Below, in pieces: positions 8,834 through 16,096 of a stretch of 64,000 bases of DNA. A program made the position numbers and the translations under genes. The notes below the pieces were generated by a model that was given only the letters and a program-made list of their open reading frames with translations, was not told where the DNA came from and did no database searches. The stretch comes from Rhizocola hellebori (GTDB lineage: Bacteria; Actinomycetota; Actinomycetes; Mycobacteriales; Micromonosporaceae), in the NCBI RefSeq assembly GCF_016862955.1, contig NZ_BONY01000006.1, positions 62,001 to 126,000 on the forward strand, given 5' to 3'. Numbering within the stretch: the first letter of the stretch is position 1; each line of letters starts with the position of its first letter.

Positions 8834-9702
8834 CGACATCCCAACGCTTCGCGAAGGGCCTTGAGATTGGCCCGCATGACCGAAAAGTAATCTTCGGTGC
8901 TGCCCGCCGCGAGCCCCTCGATCGGGTCGAGCACGGCGGTCTTCGCCCCGGCCTCGTCGGCAAGGGTCTGCGCCACCCGGGGCGACACCAGGCTCTCGAA
9001 GAAGATGGTGGTGGCGCCGGCCGCTTTGGCCTGCGCCGCGACCTCGGTGAGCCGTTTGGGCGTGGGCTCCTCCTCCGGGCTCAGGCCGGTCAGCCCGATC
9101 TGGGTGAGCTGGTACCTGCGCGCGAGGTAGCCGAACGCGGCGTGACTGGTCACGATTTCGCGGCGATCGCAGGTTTGCAGCCCGCTGGCGAACTCCTGGT
9201 CGAGCTCAAGCAGGTCGGCCCGCAACGCCGCAGCGGCCTCGGTATAGGCGGCCGCGTTGGCCGGGTCGGTCTCGGCGAGCTTGGCCGCGGTCGCGTCGCC
9301 GATGGCGGCCAGCCGGGTCGGATCGAGCCACACGTGCGGGTCCTGGCCCACCAGCGGGGTGATCGTCGCCACGTCGAGGGACTTGTCGCCCGCGTTTTGA
9401 GCGACGGCCAGGTCGACCTCGGGCTGGAAGTGCTTCAGATAGATGACCAGGTCGGCGTCGGCGATGTGGATGATCTGTGACGGCTTGAGCTCCATGTCGT
9501 GCGGCTCGGCGCCAGGCTGGGCGAGGTTGGCCACCGCCACGTGCGGGCCGCCGACGCGCTCGGCGACGAACTGCAGCGGATAGAAGCCTGCCACCACATC
9601 AACTTTTGATGCGGGGGCAGGCTCCTTGTCGTTGCCGCAAGCGGCGAGGCCGCTGAGCGCTAGCGCCGCGGCGAGGCCGCCGACGAGGACCCGATGACGC
9701 AT
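8830..9702 (-). CDS. znuA: Zinc ABC transporter substrate-binding lipoprotein, ZnuA-like
   Basis: The 290-residue protein begins with a lipoprotein signal peptide and lipobox LAAC (Cys22), so it is anchored outside the membrane. Cluster A-1 metal ligands are visible in order: His in AEPHDMELKPS, His in QDPHVWLDP, His in TSHAAFGYLA and an acidic residue in VLDPIEGL. It lacks the long His-rich loop of proteobacterial ZnuA. The ATG at 9702 is chosen because the signal peptide starts there and GGGGGAG lies upstream; an in-frame ATG at 9753 would add a hydrophobic leader that overlaps the operator. It heads the znuACB-arsR operon. Confidence 0.93.
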   Translation of the reverse strand: MRHRVLVGGLAAALALSGLAACGNDKEPAPASKVDVVAGFYPLQFVAERVGGPHVAVANLAQPGAEPHDMELKPSQIIHIADADLVIYLKHFQPEVDLAVAQNAGDKSLDVATITPLVGQDPHVWLDPTRLAAIGDATAAKLAETDPANAAAYTEAAAALRADLLELDQEFASGLQTCDRREIVTSHAAFGYLARRYQLTQIGLTGLSPEEEPTPKRLTEVAAQAKAAGATTIFFESLVSPRVAQTLADEAGAKTAVLDPIEGLAAGSTEDYFSVMRANLKALREALGCR

Positions 9703-9722
9703 GACATCACTCTCCCCCATAA

Positions 9723-9737
9723 TGAGAATGATTGTCA
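9723..9737 (-). promoter_or_regulatory. Fur/Zur-type operator upstream of znuA
   Basis: TGAGAATGATTGTCA is a 15-base palindrome around a central G with six of seven half-site positions matching, and resembles the actinobacterial Zur consensus TGAAAATGATTTTCA. It lies 21 bases upstream of the znuA start codon, where a repressor would block transcription. Zinc-dependent repression by Zur is therefore likely; no zur gene is in the window. Confidence 0.85.
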
Positions 9738-9759
9738 AAATCGCATGGGTCACATCCGG

Positions 9760-10011
9760 CTAGAACGTCCTGGTAAGGCCCGTAAGAACCAAGAACACCA
9801 GGACGAACGTCCGGAGAACGCGCGTGCTGCTGGGTTGCACCCTCCATGTGGTCGACATGATCGCGATCAGGAACCCCGCTACGGCGAGCAGGATCAATCC
9901 GCCGACCGGCTTCGGCAGGAAGAGCCCAAACAGCACCACCACTAAGGCGGCGACGAAGACGGCTGTACGGTTGAGCCGCGCCAGCCTTTCCAGTAGAGGC
10001 ATGGCGAGCAT
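9760..10011 (-). CDS. Small membrane protein (DUF6703-like)
   Basis: The 83-residue protein has two closely spaced hydrophobic helices (about residues 16-34 and 36-53) and a third near the C-terminus (FVLVFLVLTGL). The motif LFLPKPVGGLILLAVAGFL matches the look of the small DUF6703 membrane proteins of actinobacteria, named from memory of the family. The start at 10011 could instead be the ATG at 10002. It is transcribed away from the following monooxygenase-like gene, with start codons only nine bases apart. Function is unknown. Confidence 0.7.
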   Translation of the reverse strand: MLAMPLLERLARLNRTAVFVAALVVVLFGLFLPKPVGGLILLAVAGFLIAIMSTTWRVQPSSTRVLRTFVLVFLVLTGLTRTF

Positions 10012-10020
10012 TCAACCGCA

Positions 10021-10368
10021 GTGAAGGGTCGTTGGACAGTGCTGGTGCTCAATCGGTTCGTCGTGGCGTCGCAGGACGCCGATGGCTTCGTGTCCCAGGC
10101 CCACGCTGCGCTGACCGCGCTGGCCGAGGCGCCCGGATACCTGCGCGGCGAGTTGACCAGGTCGCTGGACGAGCCTGAGCACTGGTGTCTGGTCACCGAG
10201 TGGCAGAACGTGGGCAGCTACCGGCGCGCGCTGGGCCGGTTCGACGTGAAGGTCAACGCGACTCCGCTGCTGGCCAGGTCGCTGATGGAACCGAGCGCCT
10301 ACGAGACCCTCGCGCTCGCGGCCCCGGGCGGAGCACTCGAAGTCATCGCTGGCGATAGGGCCGTATGA
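10021..10368 (+). CDS. Antibiotic biosynthesis monooxygenase (ABM) domain protein
   Basis: The 115-residue single-domain protein has the ferredoxin-like alpha-beta pattern of ABM/Dabb-type proteins: an N-terminal beta strand WTVLVLNRFVV, a helix carrying Ala-rich residues, a central LRGELTRSLDEPEHWCLVTEW strand pair, and a helix YRRALGR. Such proteins act as small heme-degrading or quinone-forming oxygenases, or as stress proteins, usually as dimers. The GTG at 10021 is the first possible start. No catalytic residue allows a narrower call. Confidence 0.7.
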   Translation: MKGRWTVLVLNRFVVASQDADGFVSQAHAALTALAEAPGYLRGELTRSLDEPEHWCLVTEWQNVGSYRRALGRFDVKVNATPLLARSLMEPSAYETLALAAPGGALEVIAGDRAV

Positions 10369-10403
10369 TCCGGGATGACCGCGAGACGTTGGGAGGCTGG
10401 TGA

Positions 10404-10901
10404 ATGAGCGTTCCGCCTCCCGTTCCGGCCGGTCCTGGCCTGCAGGAGCAGGGCATTCAGGCACCGTTCCCGGCGCCGCCCAACGAGGGCAGCGGGACCA
10501 GGCTCGGCTGGGCGCTGGGCATAGCCGGCGCCGCGGTCGTGCTCTGCTGCGGCGGCGGGTTCGTCGCCTTCCTCGGTTTCGGCGTGACCCAGGTGGCCGC
10601 GCTCAACGAGCAGTCCCGGGTGGTCGTCTCGGAATACCTGGACGCGCTTCGCGAGGACAAGTTCGACGACGCCTACAAGCTGCTGTGCGACAGCCAGCAG
10701 GCCCGCCAGTCCAGGGAGGCGTTCGCCGCCCAGCAGGAGGACAGGCCCCAAATCCGGGGCTATGACCTGGGCGAGTTCGACATCAACAACAGCCGGTTGC
10801 CGGTCACCGAGCGCTACGCCGACGGCAGCACCGACGTCGTGACCTATTACCTCGAGCCCGACTCCCAGACGGCGCAGCTCGAAATATGCGGTCGAGAGTG
10901 A
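10404..10901 (+). CDS. Membrane-anchored protein with NTF2-like extracellular domain
   Basis: The 165-residue protein has a proline-rich cytosolic N-terminus (residues 1-30), a single hydrophobic helix at about 33-58, and an outer domain that starts with a helix VVVSEYLDALREDKFDDAYKLL. That helix pattern is typical of DUF4878/NTF2-like lumazine-binding-type domains in actinobacterial membrane proteins. Start is ATG 10404 behind GGGAGG. Similar proteins are common as small stand-alone membrane genes; no function is assigned. Confidence 0.7.
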   Translation: MSVPPPVPAGPGLQEQGIQAPFPAPPNEGSGTRLGWALGIAGAAVVLCCGGGFVAFLGFGVTQVAALNEQSRVVVSEYLDALREDKFDDAYKLLCDSQQARQSREAFAAQQEDRPQIRGYDLGEFDINNSRLPVTERYADGSTDVVTYYLEPDSQTAQLEICGRE

Positions 10902-10987
10902 CGAAGCCCGGCCGGTAACGTTGTGTCAACAAAGACTCCGCCGACATCCAGCCGGCGGCTATCCCCATGGAAGGGACACCAATAGCA

Positions 10988-12367
10988 ATGCCCGCGGACC
11001 GTATCGACTCCGTTGTCAGCCTGGCCAAACGCCGGGGCTTCGTCTATCCGTCGAGTGAGATCTATGGCGGCACCAGGTCAGCCTGGGACTATGGCCCACT
11101 CGGCGTCGAGCTGAAGGACAACGTCCGCCGCCAATGGTGGCGCACCATGGTGCAGCAGCGCGATGACATCGTCGGCTTGGACTCGGCGGTCATCCTGGCC
11201 CGCCAGGTCTGGGAGGCCTCCGGCCACATCGACGCGTTCGTCGACCCGCTCACCGAATGCACCAAGTGCCACAAACGCTTCCGTGCAGATCATCTGGAAG
11301 AGGCTTTCCTGGCGAAGAAGCCAGACGGCGAGTTTTCGCTGAAGGAGCTGAATTGCCCCAACTGTGGCAACAAGGGCACCTTCACCGAGCCGAAGATGTT
11401 CAACGGCCTGATGAAGACCTACCTTGGCCCGGTGGAGAGCGAAGAGGGCCTGCACTACCTGCGGCCCGAGACCGCCCAGGGCATCTTCGTCAACTACGCC
11501 AACGTCGCCACCACGGCCCGTAAGAAGCCGCCTTTCGGCATCGCGCAGGTCGGCAAGAGCTTCCGCAACGAGATCACGCCGGGAAACTTCATCTTCCGCA
11601 CGCGTGAGTTCGAGCAGATGGAGATGGAGTTCTTCGTCGAGCCCGGCACCGACGAGCAGTGGCACGACTATTGGCTGCAGCAGCGCTGGGACTGGTACCT
11701 CGACCTCGGGCTCAAGGCGGAGAACATGCGCTTCTTCGAGCACCCGAAGGAGAAGCTGTCGCACTATTCGAAGCGGACGGTCGACATCGAGTACCGCTTC
11801 CAGTTCGGCGGCACCGAATTCTCCGAGCTCGAGGGCATAGCCAACCGGACCGACTTTGACCTCAGTACCCACGGCAAACACTCTGGCACCGATCTGTCCT
11901 ATTTCGACCAGGAGAAGCAGGAACGCTGGGTTCCGTATGTCATCGAGCCCGCGGCCGGTCTCACCCGCGCGGTGCTGGCCTTCCTGCTGGAGGCCTACGA
12001 CGAGGACGAGGCGCCCAACACCAAGGGCGGCGTGGACAAGCGCACGGTGATGCGTTTCGACTACCGCCTCGCGCCGGTAAAGGTGGCGGTGCTTCCGTTG
12101 TCGCGCAACGAAAAGCTCAGCCCCAAGGCACAGGGCCTGGCCAAGGATCTGCGCAAGCGCTGGATCGTCGACTTCGACGACGCCGGGGCGATCGGCCGCC
12201 GTTACCGCCGCCAGGACGAGATCGGGACACCGTTCGCGGTGACGGTCGATTTCGACACTCTGGACGATAACGCCGTGACGGTAAGGGATCGGGACACGAT
12301 GGCCCAAGAGCGGGTTTCGCTCGATCGCATCGAAAGCTACCTGATCGAGCGACTTCCCGGAGTTTAA
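10988..12367 (+). CDS. glyS: Glycine--tRNA ligase (alpha2 class II type)
   Basis: The 459-residue protein is the dimeric glycyl-tRNA synthetase found in actinobacteria. Class II motif 2 is visible in [32 protein letters not shown] (split here only by its conserved FRNE and FRTREFEQ elements), motif 3 in [10 protein letters not shown], and an insertion with a [16 protein letters not shown] zinc-binding pair near residues 85 and 122. The C-terminal anticodon-binding domain begins near residue 360 ([11 protein letters not shown]). Start at ATG 10988 matches the family N-terminus [22 protein letters not shown]; an in-frame ATG at 10967 exists. A symmetric hairpin just after the stop probably ends transcription. 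Confidence 0.97.
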   Translation: MPADRIDSVVSLAKRRGFVYPSSEIYGGTRSAWDYGPLGVELKDNVRRQWWRTMVQQRDDIVGLDSAVILARQVWEASGHIDAFVDPLTECTKCHKRFRADHLEEAFLAKKPDGEFSLKELNCPNCGNKGTFTEPKMFNGLMKTYLGPVESEEGLHYLRPETAQGIFVNYANVATTARKKPPFGIAQVGKSFRNEITPGNFIFRTREFEQMEMEFFVEPGTDEQWHDYWLQQRWDWYLDLGLKAENMRFFEHPKEKLSHYSKRTVDIEYRFQFGGTEFSELEGIANRTDFDLSTHGKHSGTDLSYFDQEKQERWVPYVIEPAAGLTRAVLAFLLEAYDEDEAPNTKGGVDKRTVMRFDYRLAPVKVAVLPLSRNEKLSPKAQGLAKDLRKRWIVDFDDAGAIGRRYRRQDEIGTPFAVTVDFDTLDDNAVTVRDRDTMAQERVSLDRIESYLIERLPGV

Positions 12368-12375
12368 ACCACCCG

Positions 12376-12412
12376 TTTGGGCAGGCTGGAAGGCTTTCTC
12401 AGCCTGCCCAAA
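12376..12412. terminator. Hairpin after glyS
   Basis: TTTGGGCAGGCT at 12376-12387 pairs perfectly with AGCCTGCCCAAA at 12401-12412 (12-bp stem, 13-base loop). It starts nine bases after the glyS stop. There is no U-run, as is common in high-GC actinobacterial terminators. Confidence 0.8.
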
Positions 12413-12462
12413 TGACCTAGAGCGGTATCGACATAAGCCATTGCCGACTGTACTTTGTGGAC

Positions 12463-12951
12463 ATGGCAAAGACCCGTACCGTAGCCGGAGCCGGAACAAT
12501 CGCCACGGCTGCGCTCGTCGCTCTTTTTGGAAATCAGCCGTTCACCGAGTGGGTGGACCGCCGGGCGCTGGACACGCCCGACACCGCATGGGAGTTCTTC
12601 CTTCGCACCCTCACCTGGCCGCGCTGGGCATTTGGCCCCGCCGACAACTCCAGCGAAGCCATGCGGCGATTGCTGGCCGACGACCTGCGGGCGATCCTGC
12701 TAATTGCGTTCGTCGCACTGATCCTCGCCTGGGTATCCAAAGCTGTCACGGGGGGCGCCGGTGGATTTCTCCTAGGCTGGTCCGCCGTGATCTTCGCCTC
12801 GGCGCTGGCCGCCTTCCTAACTTCGTTTATCATCTCCAATCCCTCGTTGCTGGGCGCATTGCAGGTTGCCGGTGCGGGCTCGGCCTATGGCCTGTTTACG
12901 GGCTGGATAGTCGGTGCGGTGACGGCCGGGGCCAAGGGCGCTGGCAGTTAG
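12463..12951 (+). CDS. Hypothetical membrane protein
   Basis: The 162-residue protein has hydrophobic helices near residues 12-28, 75-92, 98-122 and 132-155, separated by a polar segment with many Trp/Asp/Arg residues (WVDRRALDTPDTAWEFFLRTLTWPRW). I recognise no family. The ATG at 12463 is used; a GTG six bases upstream is equally possible. A 14-bp perfect hairpin lies 18 bases after the stop and probably ends the transcript before the K+ channel gene. Confidence 0.65.
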   Translation: MAKTRTVAGAGTIATAALVALFGNQPFTEWVDRRALDTPDTAWEFFLRTLTWPRWAFGPADNSSEAMRRLLADDLRAILLIAFVALILAWVSKAVTGGAGGFLLGWSAVIFASALAAFLTSFIISNPSLLGALQVAGAGSAYGLFTGWIVGAVTAGAKGAGS

Positions 12952-12969
12952 TCGGATCAAAATGTGACC

Positions 12970-13005
12970 ATGCAGCCCGGGAGGAGGTGCTCTCCCGGGC
13001 TGCAT
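12970..13005. terminator. Perfect 14-bp hairpin between membrane protein and K+ channel
   Basis: ATGCAGCCCGGGAG at 12970-12983 pairs with CTCCCGGGCTGCAT at 12992-13005 around an eight-base loop. It lies 18 bases after one stop codon and 12 bases before the next start, so it can serve as a terminator or as a stable 5' structure for the channel gene. Confidence 0.75.
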
Positions 13006-13017
13006 CATGGTCGGGTG

Positions 13018-13506
13018 ATGAACTTTCTTCGGCGCTTCACGAACTCCCCGAAGGCGCTGGTGGGCAGCTACCTGCTGCTGATCGTGTTGTCGGGCGGGCT
13101 TTACTGGCTGTTCGAGCAGGAGAAGGAGATTGGCGTCGGCGACGCGGTGTGGTGGGCGGTGGTGACCGCCTCCACGGTCGGCTACGGCGACACCTACCCG
13201 ACCACCTGGCAAGGGCGGGTGCTGGCCGGTTTCCTGATCTCGGTGATGGTGTTGTTCGTCATTCCGCTGATCACTGCGCACTTCGCCAGCAAGCTGATCG
13301 TCGACAATGACGCCTTCAAGCATGAGGAGCAGGAAGAGATCAAGAACCAGCTGCGCCACATCCGCACGATGGTCGAGTCGCTCAACCAGTCACTTGCGCG
13401 GGACAGCCGCGATGGTCTGCTCGCGGAGCTCGACGAGGTCGAGGCCCGTGTCGGCAAGGATTTTGGCAGCCAGCCCCTTTCCCTCCCGAATCAAACCGAG
13501 AAGTAG
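13018..13506 (+). CDS. Two-helix potassium channel
   Basis: The 162-residue protein has the KcsA-like plan: outer helix at about residues 14-32, pore helix, selectivity filter TVGYGD at residues 53-58, and inner helix at about 68-92. A cytosolic tail with a predicted amphipathic coiled coil follows (HEEQEEIKNQLRHIRTMVESL). Four copies would form a K+ pore. ATG 13018 is chosen because homologues begin just before the outer helix; a longer in-frame start at 12964 would translate the hairpin. The last 117 bases are antisense to the Clp-N gene, an unusually long convergent overlap. Confidence 0.9.
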   Translation: MNFLRRFTNSPKALVGSYLLLIVLSGGLYWLFEQEKEIGVGDAVWWAVVTASTVGYGDTYPTTWQGRVLAGFLISVMVLFVIPLITAHFASKLIVDNDAFKHEEQEEIKNQLRHIRTMVESLNQSLARDSRDGLLAELDEVEARVGKDFGSQPLSLPNQTEK

Positions 13507-13950
13507 GTGCTCGGTGCCGATGTAGTTGTTCTTGAGCGCGAGCGCTTCGCGCAGTGACAACTCGAGAACCTTCTTGGCCCGGGGAGTGAACGGGCGGTGG
13601 CCTTCGCCGACTGCACGGCGGCGGAACCAGCCTCGCCTGGGCGGACGGTCCAATGCGTCCATCGCCCCCGGGCCGAAGGTCTCCTCGATCTTCGCCTTCA
13701 CCGCCTCCAGGTCGATGCCGATGGCCTCGAGCGCCTCGGCGTCCTGGCCCAGGAACCGTTCGATCTGGACCTTGACCTCTTCCGCCCGCACGCCCGCGCG
13801 GTTGAGCACGGTGTGGGCGACGCCGCCGTCGCCGGCCAGCATGCCGAGCAGGAGATGCTCGGTGCCGACGTGGCGATGACCCATCTGCTCGGACGCGCTG
13901 ACCGCGCCGCGTACCACCTGGCGCGCGCGGTCGGTGAACCGCTCGAACAT
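13390..13950 (-). CDS. Clp N-terminal domain protein
   Basis: The 186-residue protein consists of two Clp-N repeats: residues 1-70 (FERFTDRARQVVRGAVSASE, then GTEHLLLGML) and residues 117-180 (FTPRAKKVLELSLREALAL, then GTEHLLLGLI). This is the adaptor-binding module of ClpC without any AAA+ ATPase domain. It may sequester or compete for ClpC substrates or adaptors, but that is inference. The ATG at 13950 shares a base with the stop of the helix-turn-helix gene (TGATG), so both are coupled. Confidence 0.88.
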   Translation of the reverse strand: MFERFTDRARQVVRGAVSASEQMGHRHVGTEHLLLGMLAGDGGVAHTVLNRAGVRAEEVKVQIERFLGQDAEALEAIGIDLEAVKAKIEETFGPGAMDALDRPPRRGWFRRRAVGEGHRPFTPRAKKVLELSLREALALKNNYIGTEHLLLGLIREGKGLAAKILADTGLDLVELREQTIAAVPRK

Positions 13951-14180
13951 CACTTCTCCCGTCGTTCGCGGTCGCGCTCGGCGTGCTTCTTGTGCACGGC
14001 CTGCTTGCTGACCTGAAGCGCTTCGGCGATCTCCTGCCAAGACCAGCCCTGCTTACGGGCGTTGCCCACCTGGAGGATCTCCAGCGTTTCGAGCAGCCTG
14101 CGCAGGGCCAGCACGGCTCTTAGCCCGACCCGGGGGTCGGGGCTACCGGCCGCGGCCGCTAGATCTTTCGCCTCTGACAT
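13950..14180 (-). CDS. Small helix-turn-helix protein, likely autoregulator
   Basis: A 76-residue protein with a helical N-terminal half and a helix-turn-helix at about residues 44-66 (GWSWQEIAEALQVSKQAVHKKH), ending in a strongly charged tail. The HTH resembles sigma-region-4 or transposase-type HTH proteins that in actinobacteria sit in front of Clp-N genes. Two GTCAAC-N4-GTTGAC palindromes cover its promoter, the pattern expected of negative autoregulation. Its stop overlaps the Clp-N start. The transcript appears leaderless because the -10 is six bases from the ATG. Confidence 0.82.
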   Translation of the reverse strand: MSEAKDLAAAAGSPDPRVGLRAVLALRRLLETLEILQVGNARKQGWSWQEIAEALQVSKQAVHKKHAERDRERREK

Positions 14181-14183
14181 GTC

Positions 14184-14227
14184 GTCAACTTACGTTGACG
14201 GGAGGGTGGTTGTCAACTCAGGTTGAC
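14184..14227 (-). promoter_or_regulatory. Leaderless promoter with two palindromic operators
   Basis: GTCAAC-TTAC-GTTGAC lies at 14184-14199 and GTCAAC-TCAG-GTTGAC at 14212-14227, with centres 28 bases apart. Read on the minus strand, a consensus -35 TTGACA (14216-14211) sits in the second palindrome and a -10 TAAGTT (14192-14187) in the first, with an 18-base spacer. Only six bases separate the -10 from the ATG at 14180, which implies a leaderless mRNA. A dimeric repressor bound to either site would block RNA polymerase. Confidence 0.8.
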
Positions 14228-14845
14228 GACGGGCTGCCAGGTGAAGCTGTCCCGCCAGCTCCTGTCGCCCGCGGCTTCGGCCTGGAAGGCGGCGATGACC
14301 TCGTCCAGGCTGGCGACCTCGGCCTGCAGGTGCTTCTCGTCGCGTACCTCGAGCATGTAGTGGCCTTCGGGGACGGCGGCGCGGGCCCCGTACCCGCATT
14401 GGACGAAGTTGTCGTCATGCCCCTCCAGCACCATGAACCAGTTGTCGTCGCTGAGGCTCTGGGCGGCGCGGGCGAGGTGTTCCGCGGTGGGATCCTCGAT
14501 CGGGAAACCCTTGTCGGTAGCCAGTTCGTAGCCATCGTTGCGGCGCAGCAGGGGTGGATTGACCACGGCCTCGGTGTCCAGGTCGAAACAGACCAGCCGG
14601 TGCTTGGCGGCCAGATAGCGCACTCGCGGCACGGCAGACCTGGCCGCCGAACTCTTGATCGACAACTTCAGGTAGGACTTCTTGTCCCACTTGCGGTCCA
14701 CGTCCGGCAGCTGGGCCATCAGCTCGTCCGCGAAGGCGGCGATGGCGGGATGGGGCGACAGTTCCCGCAGCGTGCGCGCCTTCACCAGGGCGTCGGCGTG
14801 ACTTATCCGGGCGGGCTCGTGCCAAAGCACCAACTCAACGGCCAT
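14213..14845 (-). CDS. Hypothetical protein
   Basis: A 210-residue soluble protein I do not recognise. It has no signal peptide or membrane segment, begins MAVELVLWHEPARISHADALVKARTL (shown only to its first helix) and contains mixed alpha/beta segments rich in charged residues. Its stop codon lies inside the second palindrome of the HTH/Clp-N promoter, so binding there could also affect its 3' end. It diverges from the PLP-enzyme gene. Confidence 0.65.
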   Translation of the reverse strand: MAVELVLWHEPARISHADALVKARTLRELSPHPAIAAFADELMAQLPDVDRKWDKKSYLKLSIKSSAARSAVPRVRYLAAKHRLVCFDLDTEAVVNPPLLRRNDGYELATDKGFPIEDPTAEHLARAAQSLSDDNWFMVLEGHDDNFVQCGYGARAAVPEGHYMLEVRDEKHLQAEVASLDEVIAAFQAEAAGDRSWRDSFTWQPVVNLS

Positions 14846-14914
14846 GGGCAGAGCATGCCAGAGCCTGCCGATTGGCACTGTCGCCCGGGTCGCACCGCGC
14901 AGCACCATCGAAAC

Positions 14915-16096
14915 GTGCATCAAGACACGCGAGCGGTCCACCATCGTCAGATCGAGCTCGAGGGCAGCAGGCCGATGGCCGTCCCGCTGTATCAGACCTC
15001 CGGCTTCGTCTTCAAAGATCCCGACGTCTTTGCCGACAGTATGTCCACTCCGGACGCTTCGTTCGTCTATACCCGCCACAACAACCCGACCGTGCGCAGC
15101 CTTGAGCTGGCCGTGGCCGATCTGGAGGCGGGCGCGGCCGGGCTTGCCACCTCGTCGGGCATGGGGGCGATAAACGCTGTCCTGCAAGCACATGTGCGCA
15201 GTGGCGATCACATCGTCGCGCAACGCCGGCTCTACGGCGGTGCTCACGCCGCGCTGCATGAGCTGTCGGATCGGTTCGGCGTCGGACTCACCCTCATCTC
15301 TGGCGACGATGTCGATGAGCTGCGAGAGGCGCTGCGTCCCGAGACCAAGCTGCTTTACCTGGAGACGATGTCCAACCCCAGCGCCTATGTCAGCGACATC
15401 CCGGCTCTGGCCGCGATGGCCCGTGCCCACGGCGTGATTACGGTGGTGGACAACACCTTCGCCACCCCGATGCTGTTCCAGCCGCTGGAACACGGCGCCG
15501 ATATATCGATCCACTCGGTCACCAAATACCTTGGCGGGCACTCCGACGTGATCGGTGGCGTGGCCGTCTTCGCCGATGCCGCGGTGCACAAACACGTCTG
15601 GCACACCGCTTCCGAGCTGGGGGTCACCGCCGATCCGTTCGCCGCCTGGCTCACCCTGCGCGGCTTGCAAACCCTGCCGCTGCGGATGCGTCGCCACTGC
15701 GAGAACGCCGAATTCATCGCCACCCGCCTGATCGATCACCCGGCCGTGACGGCCGTGTCATGGCCCGGCTTCGCCAGCCATCCCAGTCATGAGCGTGCTT
15801 CAAAGCTTCTTTCTGGGTACGGCGGCACGTTCAGCTTCGACCTGGCCGGTGGCCGTGCCGCGGGCCGGGCTTTCGTCACCGCGCTGCAGCTGGCTCACCT
15901 GGCCCCGTCGCTGGGCGGCATCGAGACGGTGGTGATGCACTCGGCGAGCATCTCGCACCGCAAGCTCAACGCCGAGGAGCTCAAGGCCGCCGGGATAGGC
16001 GAAGGCACTATCCGCATCTCGGTGGGAATCGAGCATCCGCAAGACCTGTGGGCCGATCTGGAGCAGGCGCTCAACCGGGCAGCAGCGCTTCCATGA
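14915..16096 (+). CDS. Trans-sulfuration PLP enzyme (cystathionine/methionine lyase family)
   Basis: The 393-residue protein belongs to the Cys/Met metabolism PLP-dependent family. It has the N-terminal TRAVH motif, VYTRHNNPTVRSLE, the substrate-loop region ATSSGMGAI, LYLETMSNPS, VVDNTFATP and the PLP-lysine motif HSVTKYLGGHSD. Members include cystathionine gamma-lyase/synthase, O-succinylhomoserine thiol-lyase and methionine gamma-lyase; the exact reaction cannot be assigned. GTG 14915 is favoured because the family N-terminus begins there and it leaves 69 bases for divergent promoters; ATG 14855 would leave nine. The convergent LysR gene overlaps the 3' end by 26 bases. Confidence 0.88.
   Translation: MHQDTRAVHHRQIELEGSRPMAVPLYQTSGFVFKDPDVFADSMSTPDASFVYTRHNNPTVRSLELAVADLEAGAAGLATSSGMGAINAVLQAHVRSGDHIVAQRRLYGGAHAALHELSDRFGVGLTLISGDDVDELREALRPETKLLYLETMSNPSAYVSDIPALAAMARAHGVITVVDNTFATPMLFQPLEHGADISIHSVTKYLGGHSDVIGGVAVFADAAVHKHVWHTASELGVTADPFAAWLTLRGLQTLPLRMRRHCENAEFIATRLIDHPAVTAVSWPGFASHPSHERASKLLSGYGGTFSFDLAGGRAAGRAFVTALQLAHLAPSLGGIETVVMHSASISHRKLNAEELKAAGIGEGTIRISVGIEHPQDLWADLEQALNRAAALP

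Noticed and set aside
12970-13005. Hairpin as a riboswitch or attenuator of the K+ channel gene
   Set aside because: It is a simple perfect stem without conserved ligand-binding elements; a terminator or plain 5' structure is enough.
14213-15739. 508-codon reading of the hypothetical gene on the minus strand
   Set aside because: Everything upstream of ATG 14845 is antisense to the PLP enzyme; only the 210-residue part has an independent start next to a divergent promoter.
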